DNA of 64,000 nucleotides from Dryococelus australis. Lineage: Eukaryota > Arthropoda > Insecta > Phasmatodea > Phasmatidae. Below, piece after piece: positions 38,311 through 50,011 of the stretch. The stretch is taken from NCBI GenBank assembly GCA_029891345.1, contig CM056994.1, positions 226,974,991 through 227,038,990 on the forward strand. The letters run 5' to 3'. A program made the position numbers and the translations under genes. The notes below the pieces were generated by a model. That model was not told the origin of the DNA and ran no database searches. It saw nothing but the letters and a program-made list of their open reading frames with translations. Numbering within the stretch: the stretch's first letter is position 1; the number at the start of each line of letters is the position of its first letter.

Positions 38311-38894
38311 CTCACGTGGTATGCTTTTTATACTATCTGAGAGCAAGTGATATATTTCACGAGCAACAAAGTAGCAAAAACAGCAGTTACTCACGGCAGC
38401 ACGACACGAACGACGACCAGTAGAAAACTAACACGTCAAAAGTAAGTAAACAAGATGATATTTAAAAAATGTTTTTAATCGTTATTGTCTCTGTGTAATT
38501 TATGTGTATTAAAAATGTTGGCTACTCAAGTTAACTTACTTTTGAGAATTAGTGTATCTTAGTTATTTTTATTTCTCTCTGCTATTCTTACAGAATACCC
38601 AAAAACATTATCTTAATCAATTCTGTGTAAAAGTAAATTGCTATTCGTAATCACCACTCTCAAGACACTTCGATTTTATAATTTTTTTTGGTATCCATTT
38701 TTTTCCACCTTGCTCATTTTAATATTTCTGCTGTACCTCGGCGAGCGAGAACAGAAATAGCTGCGTTTAATAACACAAATAGCAACCGCCACTGCCACCC
38801 AAACAGCATACAAAAAAAAAGTGCTTCCAGTAACAAGAATGGCAACTAGAAAAAATAGCACTGAACAAGAATAGCAAACCACTCGAACACACCT
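38304..38894. mobile_element. Small TIR element inside MITE unit 2
   Basis: The left end AGGTTTGCTCACGTGGTATG and the reverse complement of the right end AGGTGTGTTCGAGTGGTTTG match at about 15 of 20 positions. Length is about 590 bp, with no recognisable transposase. It separates the two halves of MITE unit 2. Family unknown. Confidence 0.5.
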
Positions 38895-39244
38895 ATTGAA
38901 AAGTTAGAGTTCAGACAATTGAACATCGGTTCTGCAGCTTCGTAAACATGTGTATCTTGTTATATAAATAATTATATCATCCAGGAATGCATTTCACATA
39001 TTTTTTTTTTTGAAATAGGGATAAATTTAATTGAAAGTTTATTTAAAAACAAAAATTCATTTGCTTACTTTATTAAAATATGTCAATTCATATTTCTTCG
39101 TCACATTATATTTGTGTGCCAATTATTTAATTTAAGACTAGCTTTTTTCAAAATACCGAGGTTAAAATTGCCCTACAGTAAAATAATGCATTTGCCACAT
39201 AACCTCTGTTAGATTCTTGGCAAAATTGCAGCTGGAATTTGATT

Positions 39245-39834
39245 CTTAAGGCCATTGCACAATTGAAAACTTTAACATTTGACTTTACCATTTGACTTTA
39301 CGTTTGCTTTCCGATATGTTGTGTCTTATGAAGCTAGACACAATGGAACTGTCAAAGTTACAGACAAGCTCTCTTGACTTTACGATTTCGAATAGTTGAA
39401 ATTTTAGTAAAAATCAAGCAGCTATTTTGTCGACAATCTAACCAAGTTATGTGAAAGGTGCGTTATTTTATTAAAGGTCTATTTTAATCTCGATATGTTA
39501 AACAAAACTCGTCTTAAATTAAATAAGTGGCAAAAAAATAATGTGAAGAAGGAATATATAAATTGACAATTCGTAATAACGTAAACAAATGAGTGTTTTG
39601 TTTTGAAATAAACTGCAGTATGCATTTTAAGGCTATTTTTTTTAAAAAAAAAAGGTATGTGAAATGTATTCCTGGGTAAGATTATAATTATTTACATAAC
39701 ATACACATTTCTACGAAGCTCGTAACAATGATATTCAATTGTCTGAACTCTGACTTTACAATTGTATTGTAAATGGATGGTTTCGTCATAGGAAAGGAAA
39801 TGTAAAATCAAATGCTTTCTATTGTGTAAGAAGC
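39245..39834 (+). repeat. MITE-like repeat, unit 3 (+)
   Basis: A complete copy of the unit 1 family, from ACTTTAACATTTGACTTTACC to ATGTAAAATCAAATGC...GTGTAAGAAGC. It meets unit 2 end to end at about 39244 and is bounded on the right by the Harbinger-type element and its TTA. Confidence 0.7.
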
Positions 39835-39837
39835 TTA

Positions 39838-41368
39838 GGGACGGTTTCACCACGTGAGATAATGATAGTTTATCGAGATTAACTGACAAAAAATCTGGAT
39901 TATCTGTATTTTGCATTTCACCACACACATTTATCTCGATTTTCTCTGAATATCTCGATAAAATATTAACCCGCCGATTTTGGTGGTTTAAGTCAAATTA
40001 TTGGGTTTAAACGGTAAAACATAAACTAATATTTTAAGAAATTATTTAATCGAGAGTAAAGAGAAAATGGCTCAGTCAATGTACAATTTATTTCGTGCCC
40101 ACGATGTTTAAATAAAAGAATATATTATTTTGAAATTCATGATTTAGAGGTTAAAATGCACATTCTCCTTATGTCAAACACATAATTGTCAAACAGACTA
40201 TATCGTTTTATTATTTTCCTTTAGAACTATTCTGCACTAACATTATGTATAAATGTAAAATAAACCAATTACTATTTAGGCCCAATTAAAATAAAAAAGT
40301 GAGAAACACAAGTAATGTTTTTAATTGAAAATACCAGTGAATATACTCAAAACAGATATTGTGAACTAAACCACACCAGATAACATATTAGTTACTTAGT
40401 TCTGTCTTTAGTTTTATGATCTATAAAGTTAAGAGCTCTGTTTGAAGCTTCTTCTGTTTAGTTCTTTCTTGTTCCTTTTGTAACATTAGTTAACGAATCT
40501 CTTTCATTGCCTCGTTTTCTATTACAAACTTTTTGTTAACTCAATTTTTGCTATATGTCGGGCACTTACTTCAAAATATTTTTGTTTGAGTCCATTTCTG
40601 GTCGTCGTTTGCTAGTCCAGGAAGATGTTTTCATACGGTTTCTCACATGGCTAGCAGAGACTGTCCTCCAACCATCGGACCCAGTCGAGGCATCGTTATC
40701 TGAAGCATTTGCAGGGTTACTCATCTGAGCTCTGTTTATGACAACTGATGAGTCTCCACTAGAATGATATTCTGCTGGTTTTACTAGTGGCAGTATACAG
40801 TAATCTTGGGTGGCTATTTTGAGGGCAGAGCACACTGCACCCCTACAGACACGTTCGTTTACATATGTTTTTCTCGTATGGTTTTATAGGTTATCCCACA
40901 CCGCCTTTAAGTTGTCTGCTGTCTTGTAGTGTTCACAATTAGTACAATTGAAACTATTCGCTATTGTTCGCCCCTGTTTCGCTTTATTTTGTTGTGACAC
41001 AGCATAAGTTCGTTTACTTTCAATGTTATTGAAATGTTTTGTAATTAATTCAAATAAACTGTGTTTTTCATGGGATGAAAAATTTTGGTTTCTCTGTTTC
41101 CTTACTACCACAATGCCTTCCCGACTTGCCATACTTTCTCAAAATGATTTCTCTGTACTAGCTGAAGGCCAAATCTCTAATGTTTACGAAGAGAAAATCG
41201 CAAATAAGTCAGAATATCGAGATCATTTTAATGAGAAATTCATTACTGAGATTAAATGTGGTGAAACAAGCTGGACAATTTCGAGATTAAAATCGAAGTT
41301 AAACCTCTCATCTGGATAAAATTATCTTGATATTCTGAAAAGTTAATCTCTGTTGGTGAAACCGGCCC
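39838..41368 (-). mobile_element. PIF/Harbinger-type DNA transposon with only a Myb-like gene
   Basis: The left end reads GGGACGGTTTCACCA and the reverse complement of the right end reads GGGCCGGTTTCACCA, 14 of 15 matching. TTA flanks both ends (39835-39837 and 41369-41371), the TWA target duplication expected for this superfamily. Length is 1531 bp. Autonomous Harbingers carry a DDE transposase and a Myb/SANT-like accessory protein. Here only a Myb-like frame is found, so the element is non-autonomous. It is orientated by that gene (minus strand). Confidence 0.8.
40566..41132 (-). pseudogene. Myb/SANT-like DNA-binding protein of the Harbinger-type element
   Basis: One frame of 188 codons from ATG 41132 to the stop at 40566. 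It is interrupted by an in-frame TAA at 40884-40886 (after WDNL, where Lys is usual). N-terminal blocks FSSHEKHSLFELITKHFNN, IESKR, AKQGRTIANSFNC and KTADNLKAVWDNL fit the Myb/SANT-like fold: conserved aromatic and Trp positions with F-N-x-x and R/T-x-x-x-LKxxWxNLK at its end. The rest (TYVNERVCRG, then a Ser/Asp-rich tail) resembles the poorly conserved C-terminal half of these proteins. In active elements such proteins help the transposase bind the ends. This copy is dead because of the stop. Confidence 0.65.
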
Positions 41369-41371
41369 TTA

Positions 41372-41780
41372 ATAGAGGTTATGTGGAAAGTGTGTTATTT
41401 TATTGTAGGGCGATTTTAATCTCGGTTTATTAAACAAAACTCGTCTTAAAATAAATAAATGACAAATAAACGTAATGTGAAGAGGAAATATATTACATGA
41501 TATATTTTAATAAAGTAAAAAAATTAGTTTTTTGTTTTGAAATAAACTTTTAATATAAATTTAAGCCTATATCTATAAAAGAAACGTAAAATGCATTCCT
41601 GGATAATATAATAATTATTTACGTAACAAGATACACAATTTTACGAAGCTGGCAGACCCGATGTTCAATTGTCTAAACTCTGACTTTACAACTGTACTTC
41701 GTATTTATGGTTTCGCGGGAGGAAAGGAAATGTAAAGTCAAATGCTAAAGTTTTCTATTGTGTAAGAAGCTTTAAATTCA
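41372..41780 (+). repeat. MITE-like repeat, unit 4 (+), 5' truncated
   Basis: Begins at the AGAGGTTATGTGGAAAGTG block, about 190 bp inside the unit, and runs to GTGTAAGAAGC. The left side ends at the Harbinger-type element. Because unit 3 is already complete, this is a separate copy, not the other half of unit 3. Confidence 0.65.
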
Positions 41781-41915
41781 ACTTTTCGAAATCGTAAAGT
41801 CAAGAGTGTTTGACATTACCTTTGGCAGTTCCATTGTGCCAATCTCCATAAGAAATTACATGTTGGAAAGCAAATGTAAAGTCAAATGTTAAAGTCAAAC
41901 ATTAATGTTTGTCAT
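41781..41915 (-). repeat. MITE-like repeat, unit 5 (inverted), partial
   Basis: Reverse complement of the first 130 bp of the unit, ending with GCAAATGTAAAGTCAAATG. It abuts the right end of unit 4. Confidence 0.65.
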
Positions 41916-42211
41916 GCAGAGGTAGCCCTGAGTTCTTCTAGTCGAGGATTGAGTTAACCTGGGTGACTTTCCGAACGCGAGTTAACTTTAACTTGTTCAC
42001 TTTTCGAACACACAGAAGAAAAAATTTTACCATATTGATTTAACCGGGTGGCTGTTCTTATATGCCTTTAGTTCTTCTAAGATCGCAGTCAATACTGTAA
42101 GAACAGCATCTTGGTTGCAAGTTTGTTTTATTGCATCCGTACGATCTATTTTCAAACATAGACAAAGTTTATACACTGGATATAATAAAAATACACACAC
42201 AGTCACACACA

Positions 42212-42214
<3 letters not shown>

Positions 42215-42290
<76 letters not shown>
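42215..42290. repeat. (AT)n microsatellite
   Basis: About 38 AT dinucleotides in a row, preceded by CA-rich CACACACAGTCACACACAC. Confidence 0.98.
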
Positions 42291-42297
<7 letters not shown>

Positions 42298-45200
42298 CAT
42301 ATATATTCAGATTGCATGTACAAAAATTATATATTTCATAATGTGAATAATCACCTTCCAAAATGCTGTGGGGTGTCACCGCTTTACTGAAACAGAAGGA
42401 AAAGGGAACAAGAAAAACCTGAACAAAAAATGTTTACAACGAAATGTTATACAGTAATTTCTTAATTTTTGTAGTTTACATATTCATCTACATTATAAAA
42501 TGCACATTCAATAGAAATATCTTTCAGCTGTTTTTGAAAGAGTTTTTTGTTACAGAAACAAACTTCTTGAAGGTGATTTGGTAATTTATTGAAAAGTAGG
42601 CTACCAAGGTTGGATGGCCATTTCTGAACTAGTTTTAAGTTAACTGAAGCCATGTGTAAGATTTTTTTTTATTCTAGTGTCATGCTTTGGAAAGGACTCA
42701 TTTTTCTGAAATAAATTACTCTTTTTGGGCATGAATATAACTACTGAAAACATGTACTCACATGCAAATGTTAAAATATCTGAGCTCTTATAAACAAGAC
42801 TACACGAGTCTGACTTTTTTTTTTCCATTGATTATACTTACAGCTCTTTTTTGGATGCGAAATGTTTTTTTCCTGACAGTGTAATTACCCCAAAAAATTA
42901 TATCATAACACATGATGGAATGAAAATATGCAACATATACTTTTTGTTGTATTTTTGTTCAAGAACTCTGTAACACCTGATGTGTGCTACATTCTGTCCC
43001 CTAGACGGTTCACCATGTCTGGAGAAGAAACCCACCCAGCCAGCTGACCACCACCATCCCCGCACGCGAGAACACCAGTGTGACGTATGCGCGTCTCAGT
43101 ATGATTCGAATAGTCGTGCTGTAAAAATGTTTACTTAGGTTTTGTTTACATTTGTTTCCGTGGATATACATTGTTTTCAATTGTTTTGTAATTTTCAGTG
43201 CTAATGAGTGTTGAAAATGTGTTAACATAATCTCCCAGGCCATTTTCATATTAAATATTATTTTCTATCATGTGACCACCATATGCACCATGTGCACCAG
43301 TGAGACATCTGTGCGACCACATGTTGCATATTTCGTATTGTATATATCGCCTGTGCAATACAGTGCTTATGTGTTAATATTTATTTAAAGGGTTATTTTT
43401 AGTGTTTTTATTGTATCTTGTGTTTTATTTGGGTGAAGCATGTTGACGTGCGCAATGCACCAAAACGTAAACAAACCACCAGCCATGTGGTAAGACTCCA
43501 CGCACGTGGAATATTTTGTATGTATTTTTCAGTGTCCTTATATTGCTTGCGCTTGCTTCAATTTATTGTTTTATTATATTTTCTTAAATGGAACAGCACT
43601 AACCAGTACCAATACTGAGCATAGTCAGTGTTTTGTGTTACGTTGGCTTCAAGCCTTGAACATGGTAAAGTAACATGACACCCACTTGCCAAAATGTGGC
43701 CGAATAATCATAAGGGTCCTTTGTAATTTGAATTTCCTTTGAAGTGTTGTGTAGATATGTTTTGTGTATTAAAATATTAAGGTGCATATGAATTCAGAGA
43801 AATCCCAGCACGCACAAGGCCTTGCACTGGGAAAACGTAAGGCAGAAAGTTGAGGTTAGGGTGCCATACACGGTATGGTTAAGTTAATATTTTTGTTTCC
43901 TCTTATTATTCAAGTGTGACTTATCATGCAATGTTTTAATTGCTTCATATTCATTTAAGGCCATGTTCACCCCCTCCACCTCACTTATTTACATGTTTTC
44001 ATGTAATTTTGATCACATGTCACGGTGTTCGGAATTTGTGCTGGGAAGACGGAAGCCTGCCACCATGTTAGTCAGCCTCCTCTTGGTTACCGTGTGTGAC
44101 CATCGTGCCGCATGCCCTCACCGGGCACTTCACAGTTTCGATACCAATAATTTAAATTGCAATAGTTTTCATATAAATAATTGGAACCTTTGTTTTGTTT
44201 AGCCCGGGGAGTGCACCATTCCACAGCCCGATCCATTTGTATATGTCCGGGATGTCATTACCGTAAATTTCATGTTGGCCTTTTGATGCCCTTTTTTAGT
44301 ATCAGCGTGTACCCTACTTTAGCGGCGCATTATTGTAAGTGCTTCTGTTTGATGGTTTAAAGCAATAAATGCACATGTCACGTGAAGTTCCAGACTGTGT
44401 TTATTCCTTCGGCCGCTTCTTGACCACGTAGCTCATACGTAATATTTTTCACAAGGCATAAGGTGGCCTATAACAACCCGGGAGTAAGAACGGGCGTATA
44501 TGAATAGCCCTGATAATACCCACTAGATGACGCTTTGGATATAGATACTGGGATAACTGTTACAACTTCTACAACTACAAGAGTGAGATTTCGGACATCA
44601 AGGAGAATCCCTTTCAGACCATCGACCACATGCCCGAACTGAACTTGTGCTCTCTATTGAGGCGCTGGCATCTCCCCCTCCCCCGGACAACATGGTGGTG
44701 ATTTTTGCATCCTTTCCACATAACTTATTTTCCTCCTTGATGGTCCAGCCTAAGATCCAGAGACATGTCAAGTGGCATTTCTAAATGACGCCATTGTCTC
44801 AGTGCCATCATGTAGTGAAGGGAGCAGTGATGGGAGTGGGCTGTGGCTGGTACACCTGCCCAAGGTACTGCACCACCTGCCATCATTGGACTGTCACCAG
44901 AGGGCTTGTCAGCGTCTTCACCATCATGGGGTGCCTGGTGGTCCACTTCCCATACTTGCTTGCTATTTACACCATGAAATCCTGCTTACACACTTGCTTT
45001 ATGAACTATCTCCTTCTCATTTGCTTTAATAATAAAATGATCCCTATCCATAGTTGCGATAATATTTACAATACTCCTTTCAAACTTGCTGAGCTGTGCG
45101 TGATGACTCGTTGCATTGGACAGGCTGCTGTCTAGGTGGAGCATGTAAATCCTGTGCATGGTGATGTTGTATTCTGTATGGTGATAGACATGGAGCTGGA

Positions 45201-45868
45201 ACCCTGAGCTGATGATGAATAGGGGCGGAGAGGGGGATAACATTTTTCCGCCCTTTGCACCGTAAAGATTGACGAGTTGATGTGTTGTCACGAGATTAGG
45301 GGGGAGGAGTGACTGAACGACGAGTGTGCCAAATGTCAACAAACACACATGGCTATGATGTGCTTACTGCCACACTAAATCCACAGACATGGATGTGAAT
45401 TGATTGAAATGATCGTCTTTTCCGGGGTACAAATGTCAATGTTTACATTATACGACTCGTCTTCTACACTTGCAATATAAACAAAACACTTGCGACAACA
45501 AAAGAAAGAAAGAAAAAAGGTACCAGTACAATGTTTACAATTATGATTTTTCCTCATGTAGGCCTACACTTATGAATAAAACAAACCACAAAAAAAAATC
45601 CTTACATCTTGCCTGGCCTCTGTGGTCGAAATACCTTAAATTTAACACACAGACATTTGCACTCCTGTCTCGCGCTGTAACATGTGCACTGTTTACATGT
45701 GAATAACAGCACACTCAGTTCACAAATTGCAGCTACACTGTGACTAACAAGCATGCATATGAATTTTCGTGTCCTTGACCTGTTGTTTTGTGCGGAATGT
45801 TAATGTCTGTATTTACATGACACAGTTTCAAAATGCCCTGCATTCTCTGTCACTGGTTGATGTGTCAG
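42291..45868. other. Unassigned sequence with a short CpG-rich patch
   Basis: 3.6 kb without a recognised gene. 43010-43110 is GC- and CpG-rich compared with its flanks and could be regulatory or part of an old repeat. 44440-45135 is moderately GC-rich and has open frames on both strands (for example 44785-45135 plus) of unknown nature. It may be eroded retroelement sequence linked to the gag fossil at 45869-46402. Confidence 0.4.
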
Positions 45869-46402
45869 TTATATCTCTCTGTCGCTATCTACACATGATG
45901 CAGTGATGATGTGACATGTTTCATTTTCGCATGCGGTGTATGATGGGGTGATTGATGTATGTTTACATATCAACACTTGGTACACGGGGACCGAACACTC
46001 TGCAATTCGTTGCATCCATGTCACACTCTCGCTAACCTGTGTTACAGTGTCCTGTGTGATGGTATGCCGAACTGTTATCGGCCAATTACGGCACCCACAG
46101 TGCCAGTGGTACACTATGGTGATGCAGTATCTGCAAGGATGAGGTGACCACGCCATTTGCACCAGCATCCTGCAGTTTGTCGTAATGTTGTGAAGCGTGA
46201 TGTATCTTGGTCCACTGTTGCACTCAGGTTCACACTGCCATGGCACATGCGCATCGGCCGGTATAGATTGGGTTGTCTGACCACTTGGTGCTGTGTTTTC
46301 CATGGCTGAAGTGGGTGGGGCGGAAAGACATGGTATGCTAAGCCATGACAGCTCACTCTCTGTGTTGGACAGATGTGCTGAAGCTGCCAAAACTTGTGCC
46401 AA
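45869..46402 (-). mobile_element. Second gypsy-like gag remnant (fossil)
   Basis: A 177-codon minus-strand frame. Its centre reads SPHPCRYCITIVYHWHCGCR, close to the HPCRYC...HWHSKC nucleocapsid block of the element at 22389-30167. The rest is Ser/Thr/His-rich and not clearly related. No protease or RT follows, and no LTR pair is seen. I take it as an old fragment of a related gypsy family. The single-motif evidence is thin. Confidence 0.4.
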
Positions 46403-47819
46403 TGCTGACTAGGTGTCCTGTTAACATCGTTATGTTTGCGGTGACGTTTGTAATGGCACTTGTTGCGGTCCGATTACTGTTGGTGAATTTTGTTTAAAAT
46501 TTTGGTGGGTGAAATGTTCCTGCAATTCACTTTCGGATACCATCAACAAATCGGGAACGGTTTGTTGACGTGCACTGTTGACAGTCCTGAAACGATTTTT
46601 GCACCAACATGTTTAAAAGTTATTCAAGAAACATTTACTGTTTTGTTTATCCGAAAAGTTGGCATTGTCACCTTTACACTCGTGGTTGTTACCAATGTGG
46701 TTGCTCGTTGGGCAGGATTGCTGGGTGCACACGCATTGTTTAGTGCCTCGCCCTTATTTAGCAATAAAATACTGCGGTTTTGGTCACAGACACTGCGGAC
46801 AAAGTAACTAACTCCGTTGAGTCGCTACTGACTCGGCCAGCCATTGTGTTTGTATACAAGTCCACATGGTAGCGGAAGAGTTGGTGTGAGTGCATGGCAC
46901 TTGGGAGAATGGTCGGGAGCGGGTGATGCTCGGCGTGACACAAGTGACGTCATGACATGGAAGCCCTGCTCGGCATTGTGTGAGGCAGGGGTCAACGCAT
47001 GGTGGGCGCACACAACTGTTTGGTCCATAAGTAGGTGGCATAAGTGGAAGGAGATTTTCTTTTCTGACTTCTCTTGTTTCTTTTCCTCATTCGCCCTCCT
47101 CGAGCACGTGATATGCGGATGGAGGGGGAGGTTTTACAGCTCCTTTGTCTGCTCGATGCCTGGGTGGCGGGAGTTGGCTGACCTCACAGCACACCAAGAT
47201 AACCACTATCCCCCTTCCCTCTGCATTTTCCCTCGTTGTGGTTGTAAGGGAGGTGTCCCTGTAGATTCTGCATGCTTTTCCCTCTAGCCATGTGTGTCGA
47301 CTTTTCAGCATCCCGGGGTGTCGTGGCAGCGTCCCATGGCTCCGGATGTGCACTGTAGATATTGCTTATGCTTCCTTGGCATTGGTGTAGGTCAGGGAAA
47401 TGGGAAAGGACTGATTCTGATGGTAGAAGATTGCAAAATTATTGCAGATAATTTTGAAAAATAATTCAACAGGATTTTCAAAACAGGATTTTTGGCAGAA
47501 GGAAACCACCCCAAATATGGGCGACATTTGACGGTAGGTAGTGGAGCAAAAGGTGTTCATTTTAGGAGGTTGGGAGTTGGTAGGAATTTCACCGGAGGTT
47601 TCTCACCACCTCTGGGGTAAAGTTTTGGGTGCCAGACATTGATAGGATGAAATGTCAAATTTTTGGTGGAGCAGACTCCTTCTCTGAGCCGTGTGCCAAA
47701 ACCTGCGCAGTGAGGTCTCAGGGCGACTCACATACCCATATTAATTATTCATAGATAAAAAACTGAGAAGATTGCACAAAAACACTGACACATTACCCTT
47801 AAGATTTGGTGGTAAATGT
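46403..47819. other. Unassigned, moderately GC-rich sequence
   Basis: Several overlapping open frames on both strands (for example 46844-47287 plus, 147 codons) match no family I recognise. They may belong with the retroelement debris at 45869. Confidence 0.35.
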
Positions 47820-48250
47820 AGCGGCCCACGCCCCTATGGCCCATAGGCAACTCGAATGAGAACGCATACCTCGCACGTTAATTCACTGGGTTTTATTAAC
47901 TGTTCCTCCAGGAAACAAACTGATACAAGGTGCCGGGCTTAACCCGCCAGCAGGTTAGTCCTTACATGACAAAGATTTAAGGAAAAATAATAATGCCTTC
48001 CAGGGCAATGCTATTCCACGGGAAGGAAGGGGTGGAGAATCTTGGGCAGCGATAGTAAAACTAGGTTCCTGTAAGCGAGAGTCTATTTCATGTTAATGAT
48101 TAGGTTAAAAGTTGATGCCCCGACTAAGCATACAAAACACGACCTCGTTGGTCAGCCCATCCAACTCCTAGAAATACCATAGATTGACTAACGGTCCAGT
48201 GCGGCGTGCCTGCCAAGGTTTAATGGGCAGGCCAGCTGTGCAGCATATTT
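47820..48250. repeat. LTR-like or dispersed repeat sequence
   Basis: Part of it (about 47990-48130) shows ordered likeness to 22990-23130 inside the gypsy element: GGGCAATGCT-TTCCAC, GGAGAT/GGAGAATC, AGTCTATT, GTTGATG. This suggests a dispersed repeat shared between them. Ends are not defined. Confidence 0.35.
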
Positions 48251-49893
48251 TATTACACACCCAAATTTCAGAAAACATATTCATGTTGCTCTAAGAACTC
48301 AGAAAAAAACTGCCTTTTACTTTTTTTCCCTTATATTGACTTCCATAAACATAACTTTTTCAAAACTTGCAGTTGAAATAAAACATATAATTCTTTCTTA
48401 CAAGATGATTCCAATTATATGATGTTAATTTATTTTATGAAATGTAAGTTATGCTGTTTAATACCTCAAGAAATTATCTACACAATACTGCCTAAGGACG
48501 GGCAGGTGGACACATAAGAACGGCCTTCAGCATGTTGAGCATAGTTATTTTTAATTAAGCAAGCAATTATGGTGCATCGTACGGAAGACGACCACGGCTG
48601 TATTAATTCGAAATGTAAATTATCCATTGTTTTCCTCTATATTCCGCGAATTAACTGAATTTTCAAAATAAGTACATATCGTTACGGTAGTAATGGAGGT
48701 ATGGTGACAGCTGTTGTTCGCGATTTGATTAATGCTTGTTGCCTTGTTTATATTTTAAATACAAAACATTTTACCATTTCACCACTGACGCATCAGGCTT
48801 ATAATAACAATAAAACTCAGAACCATGCTCGACCCGCAATACAAATTTTGCAAAAAAAAGTTTTACTAACGTGTCCATACATGTACTTCACTGAAATGTT
48901 AAATACATAGTATTAATTACCTTAGATTACTTGTCGAAATATGAATCCAAAGTTCTTGCTAACGGACGTTTCTTCAATTTTCAGGCCTACTTGGGCACAC
49001 TGGATGTCACAACACACTCTCGAAACAAAATGAATTTGCGGATGACTGTTCAAAAGCCTTATTTACCATTAGCTAGCTGTTGGTAACAAAAAAAAAAAAA
49101 AAAGGGTGGGGTTACTGCGGGTGGGGGGGGGGGGGGGGTAAAGGCGCTAAGGGAGAGGGCGCCCAGTGTCGATTTCAAGAGTATGTGCGGACTCTTCCAA
49201 GTTCCTACTACTCGTCCTAAAAATTTTTTCTGTCTGACGCAGTAACACACCCTTTGCAGAAAACCCGGGGGAAAAAGGATGGGATTTCGTTACAGGGGGG
49301 GAGGGGGCGTTGCCCTGATCAGAGTACTTTAATCCGTCAGCATTTATGTTTGGGAAGTGATTTTGAGGTATCATGACCGCCTTCCATTTCGCTTCGAGCT
49401 ATTATTAATCATTAAGGTAATTACTTGTGTAAAACTTATAAAACAATTGATTGATGGGTTTGTTATTAATAATTTTTTGTCAATAAGCTCATTTTTTTGT
49501 CATCGAGTTTTATGCAGATTGACTTTTTAAAAAGTAAATAACGGATTGCTTTCTTGTTAACACTTTTTTTGCCAACCAGCTCTCTAATTTTTTTAACATC
49601 AAATTTTATGCAAATTGCAAATGAATGATTTTTTATGAGTTGACTTGTGTGTGTATTAAATGTTACAATGCAAAGTAATTAATTATGTTTATTTTGTTTT
49701 TCCCAGCGATTGGCAGCTAGTACGTCAAGCCCCCTTGTTAATGTTTGTGCTTGGCTAGTCAACCAGCATCGGAGCAATGTCGGCACTGACTGCCATTCTG
49801 CAACGTGTTGCAAATTCTTTTGAAAATAAGCATTACCACCGAATATGTATTTGTTCGTGTACATGTTTTTAAAACTCATTGGTCCTTCTTTAG
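48251..49893. other. AT-rich sequence with homopolymer runs
   Basis: Contains a poly-A run at about 49089-49104 and a poly-G run at about 49121-49138 separated by a short spacer. A loosely duplicated T-rich block lies at 49460-49640 (TTTTATGCAGATTG / TTTTATGCAAATTG). No gene recognised. Confidence 0.45.
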
Positions 49894-50011
49894 GGTACCA
49901 CTGGGCACAATTTCAGGTCTGCCAGTTCCTGGAGTTGTGTCTTCAGGAGGCTTGCAGTCGGTCCAGTCTGTACAGCAACAGAACCGCTGCACATTCATGC
50001 AAATAAAACCA
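49894..50011 (+). CDS. Candidate host exon (118 nt) with canonical splice sites
   Basis: A pyrimidine-rich tract and AG (GGTCCTTCTTTAG) precede 49894, and GTGAGT follows 50011. The open frame through the exon reads VPLGTISGLPVPGVVSSGG, then LQSVQSVQQQNRCTFMQIKP, starting with the last base of a split codon and ending on a complete codon. It is Val/Gln/Ser/Gly-rich with no low-complexity run, as in activation regions of chromatin or transcription factors, but I cannot name the protein. GC content and codon use stand out from the AT-rich flanks. No neighbouring exon is recognised in the window, which would mean long introns. A chance match to splice signals is the alternative. Confidence 0.45.

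Larger units (their letters stand above)
38190..39243 (-). repeat. MITE-like repeat, unit 2 (inverted), split by an insertion
   Basis: 38190-38270 and 38905-39243 are the two parts of an inverted copy of unit 1. The break between them is filled by the element at 38304-38894. Units 1 and 2 meet end to end, so together they can form a long hairpin. Confidence 0.65.

Noticed and set aside
39245-41780. Harbinger-type element cleanly splitting one MITE copy
   Set aside because: The MITE part on the left is complete and the part on the right starts well inside the unit, so they are two different copies.
42115-42390. Frames rich in Tyr-Ile around 42200
   Set aside because: Translation of an (AT)n microsatellite.
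46844-47287. 147-codon plus-strand frame
   Set aside because: Cys/Trp-rich with no family match. Open frames occur on both strands in this GC-richer stretch, so there is no basis to call a gene.
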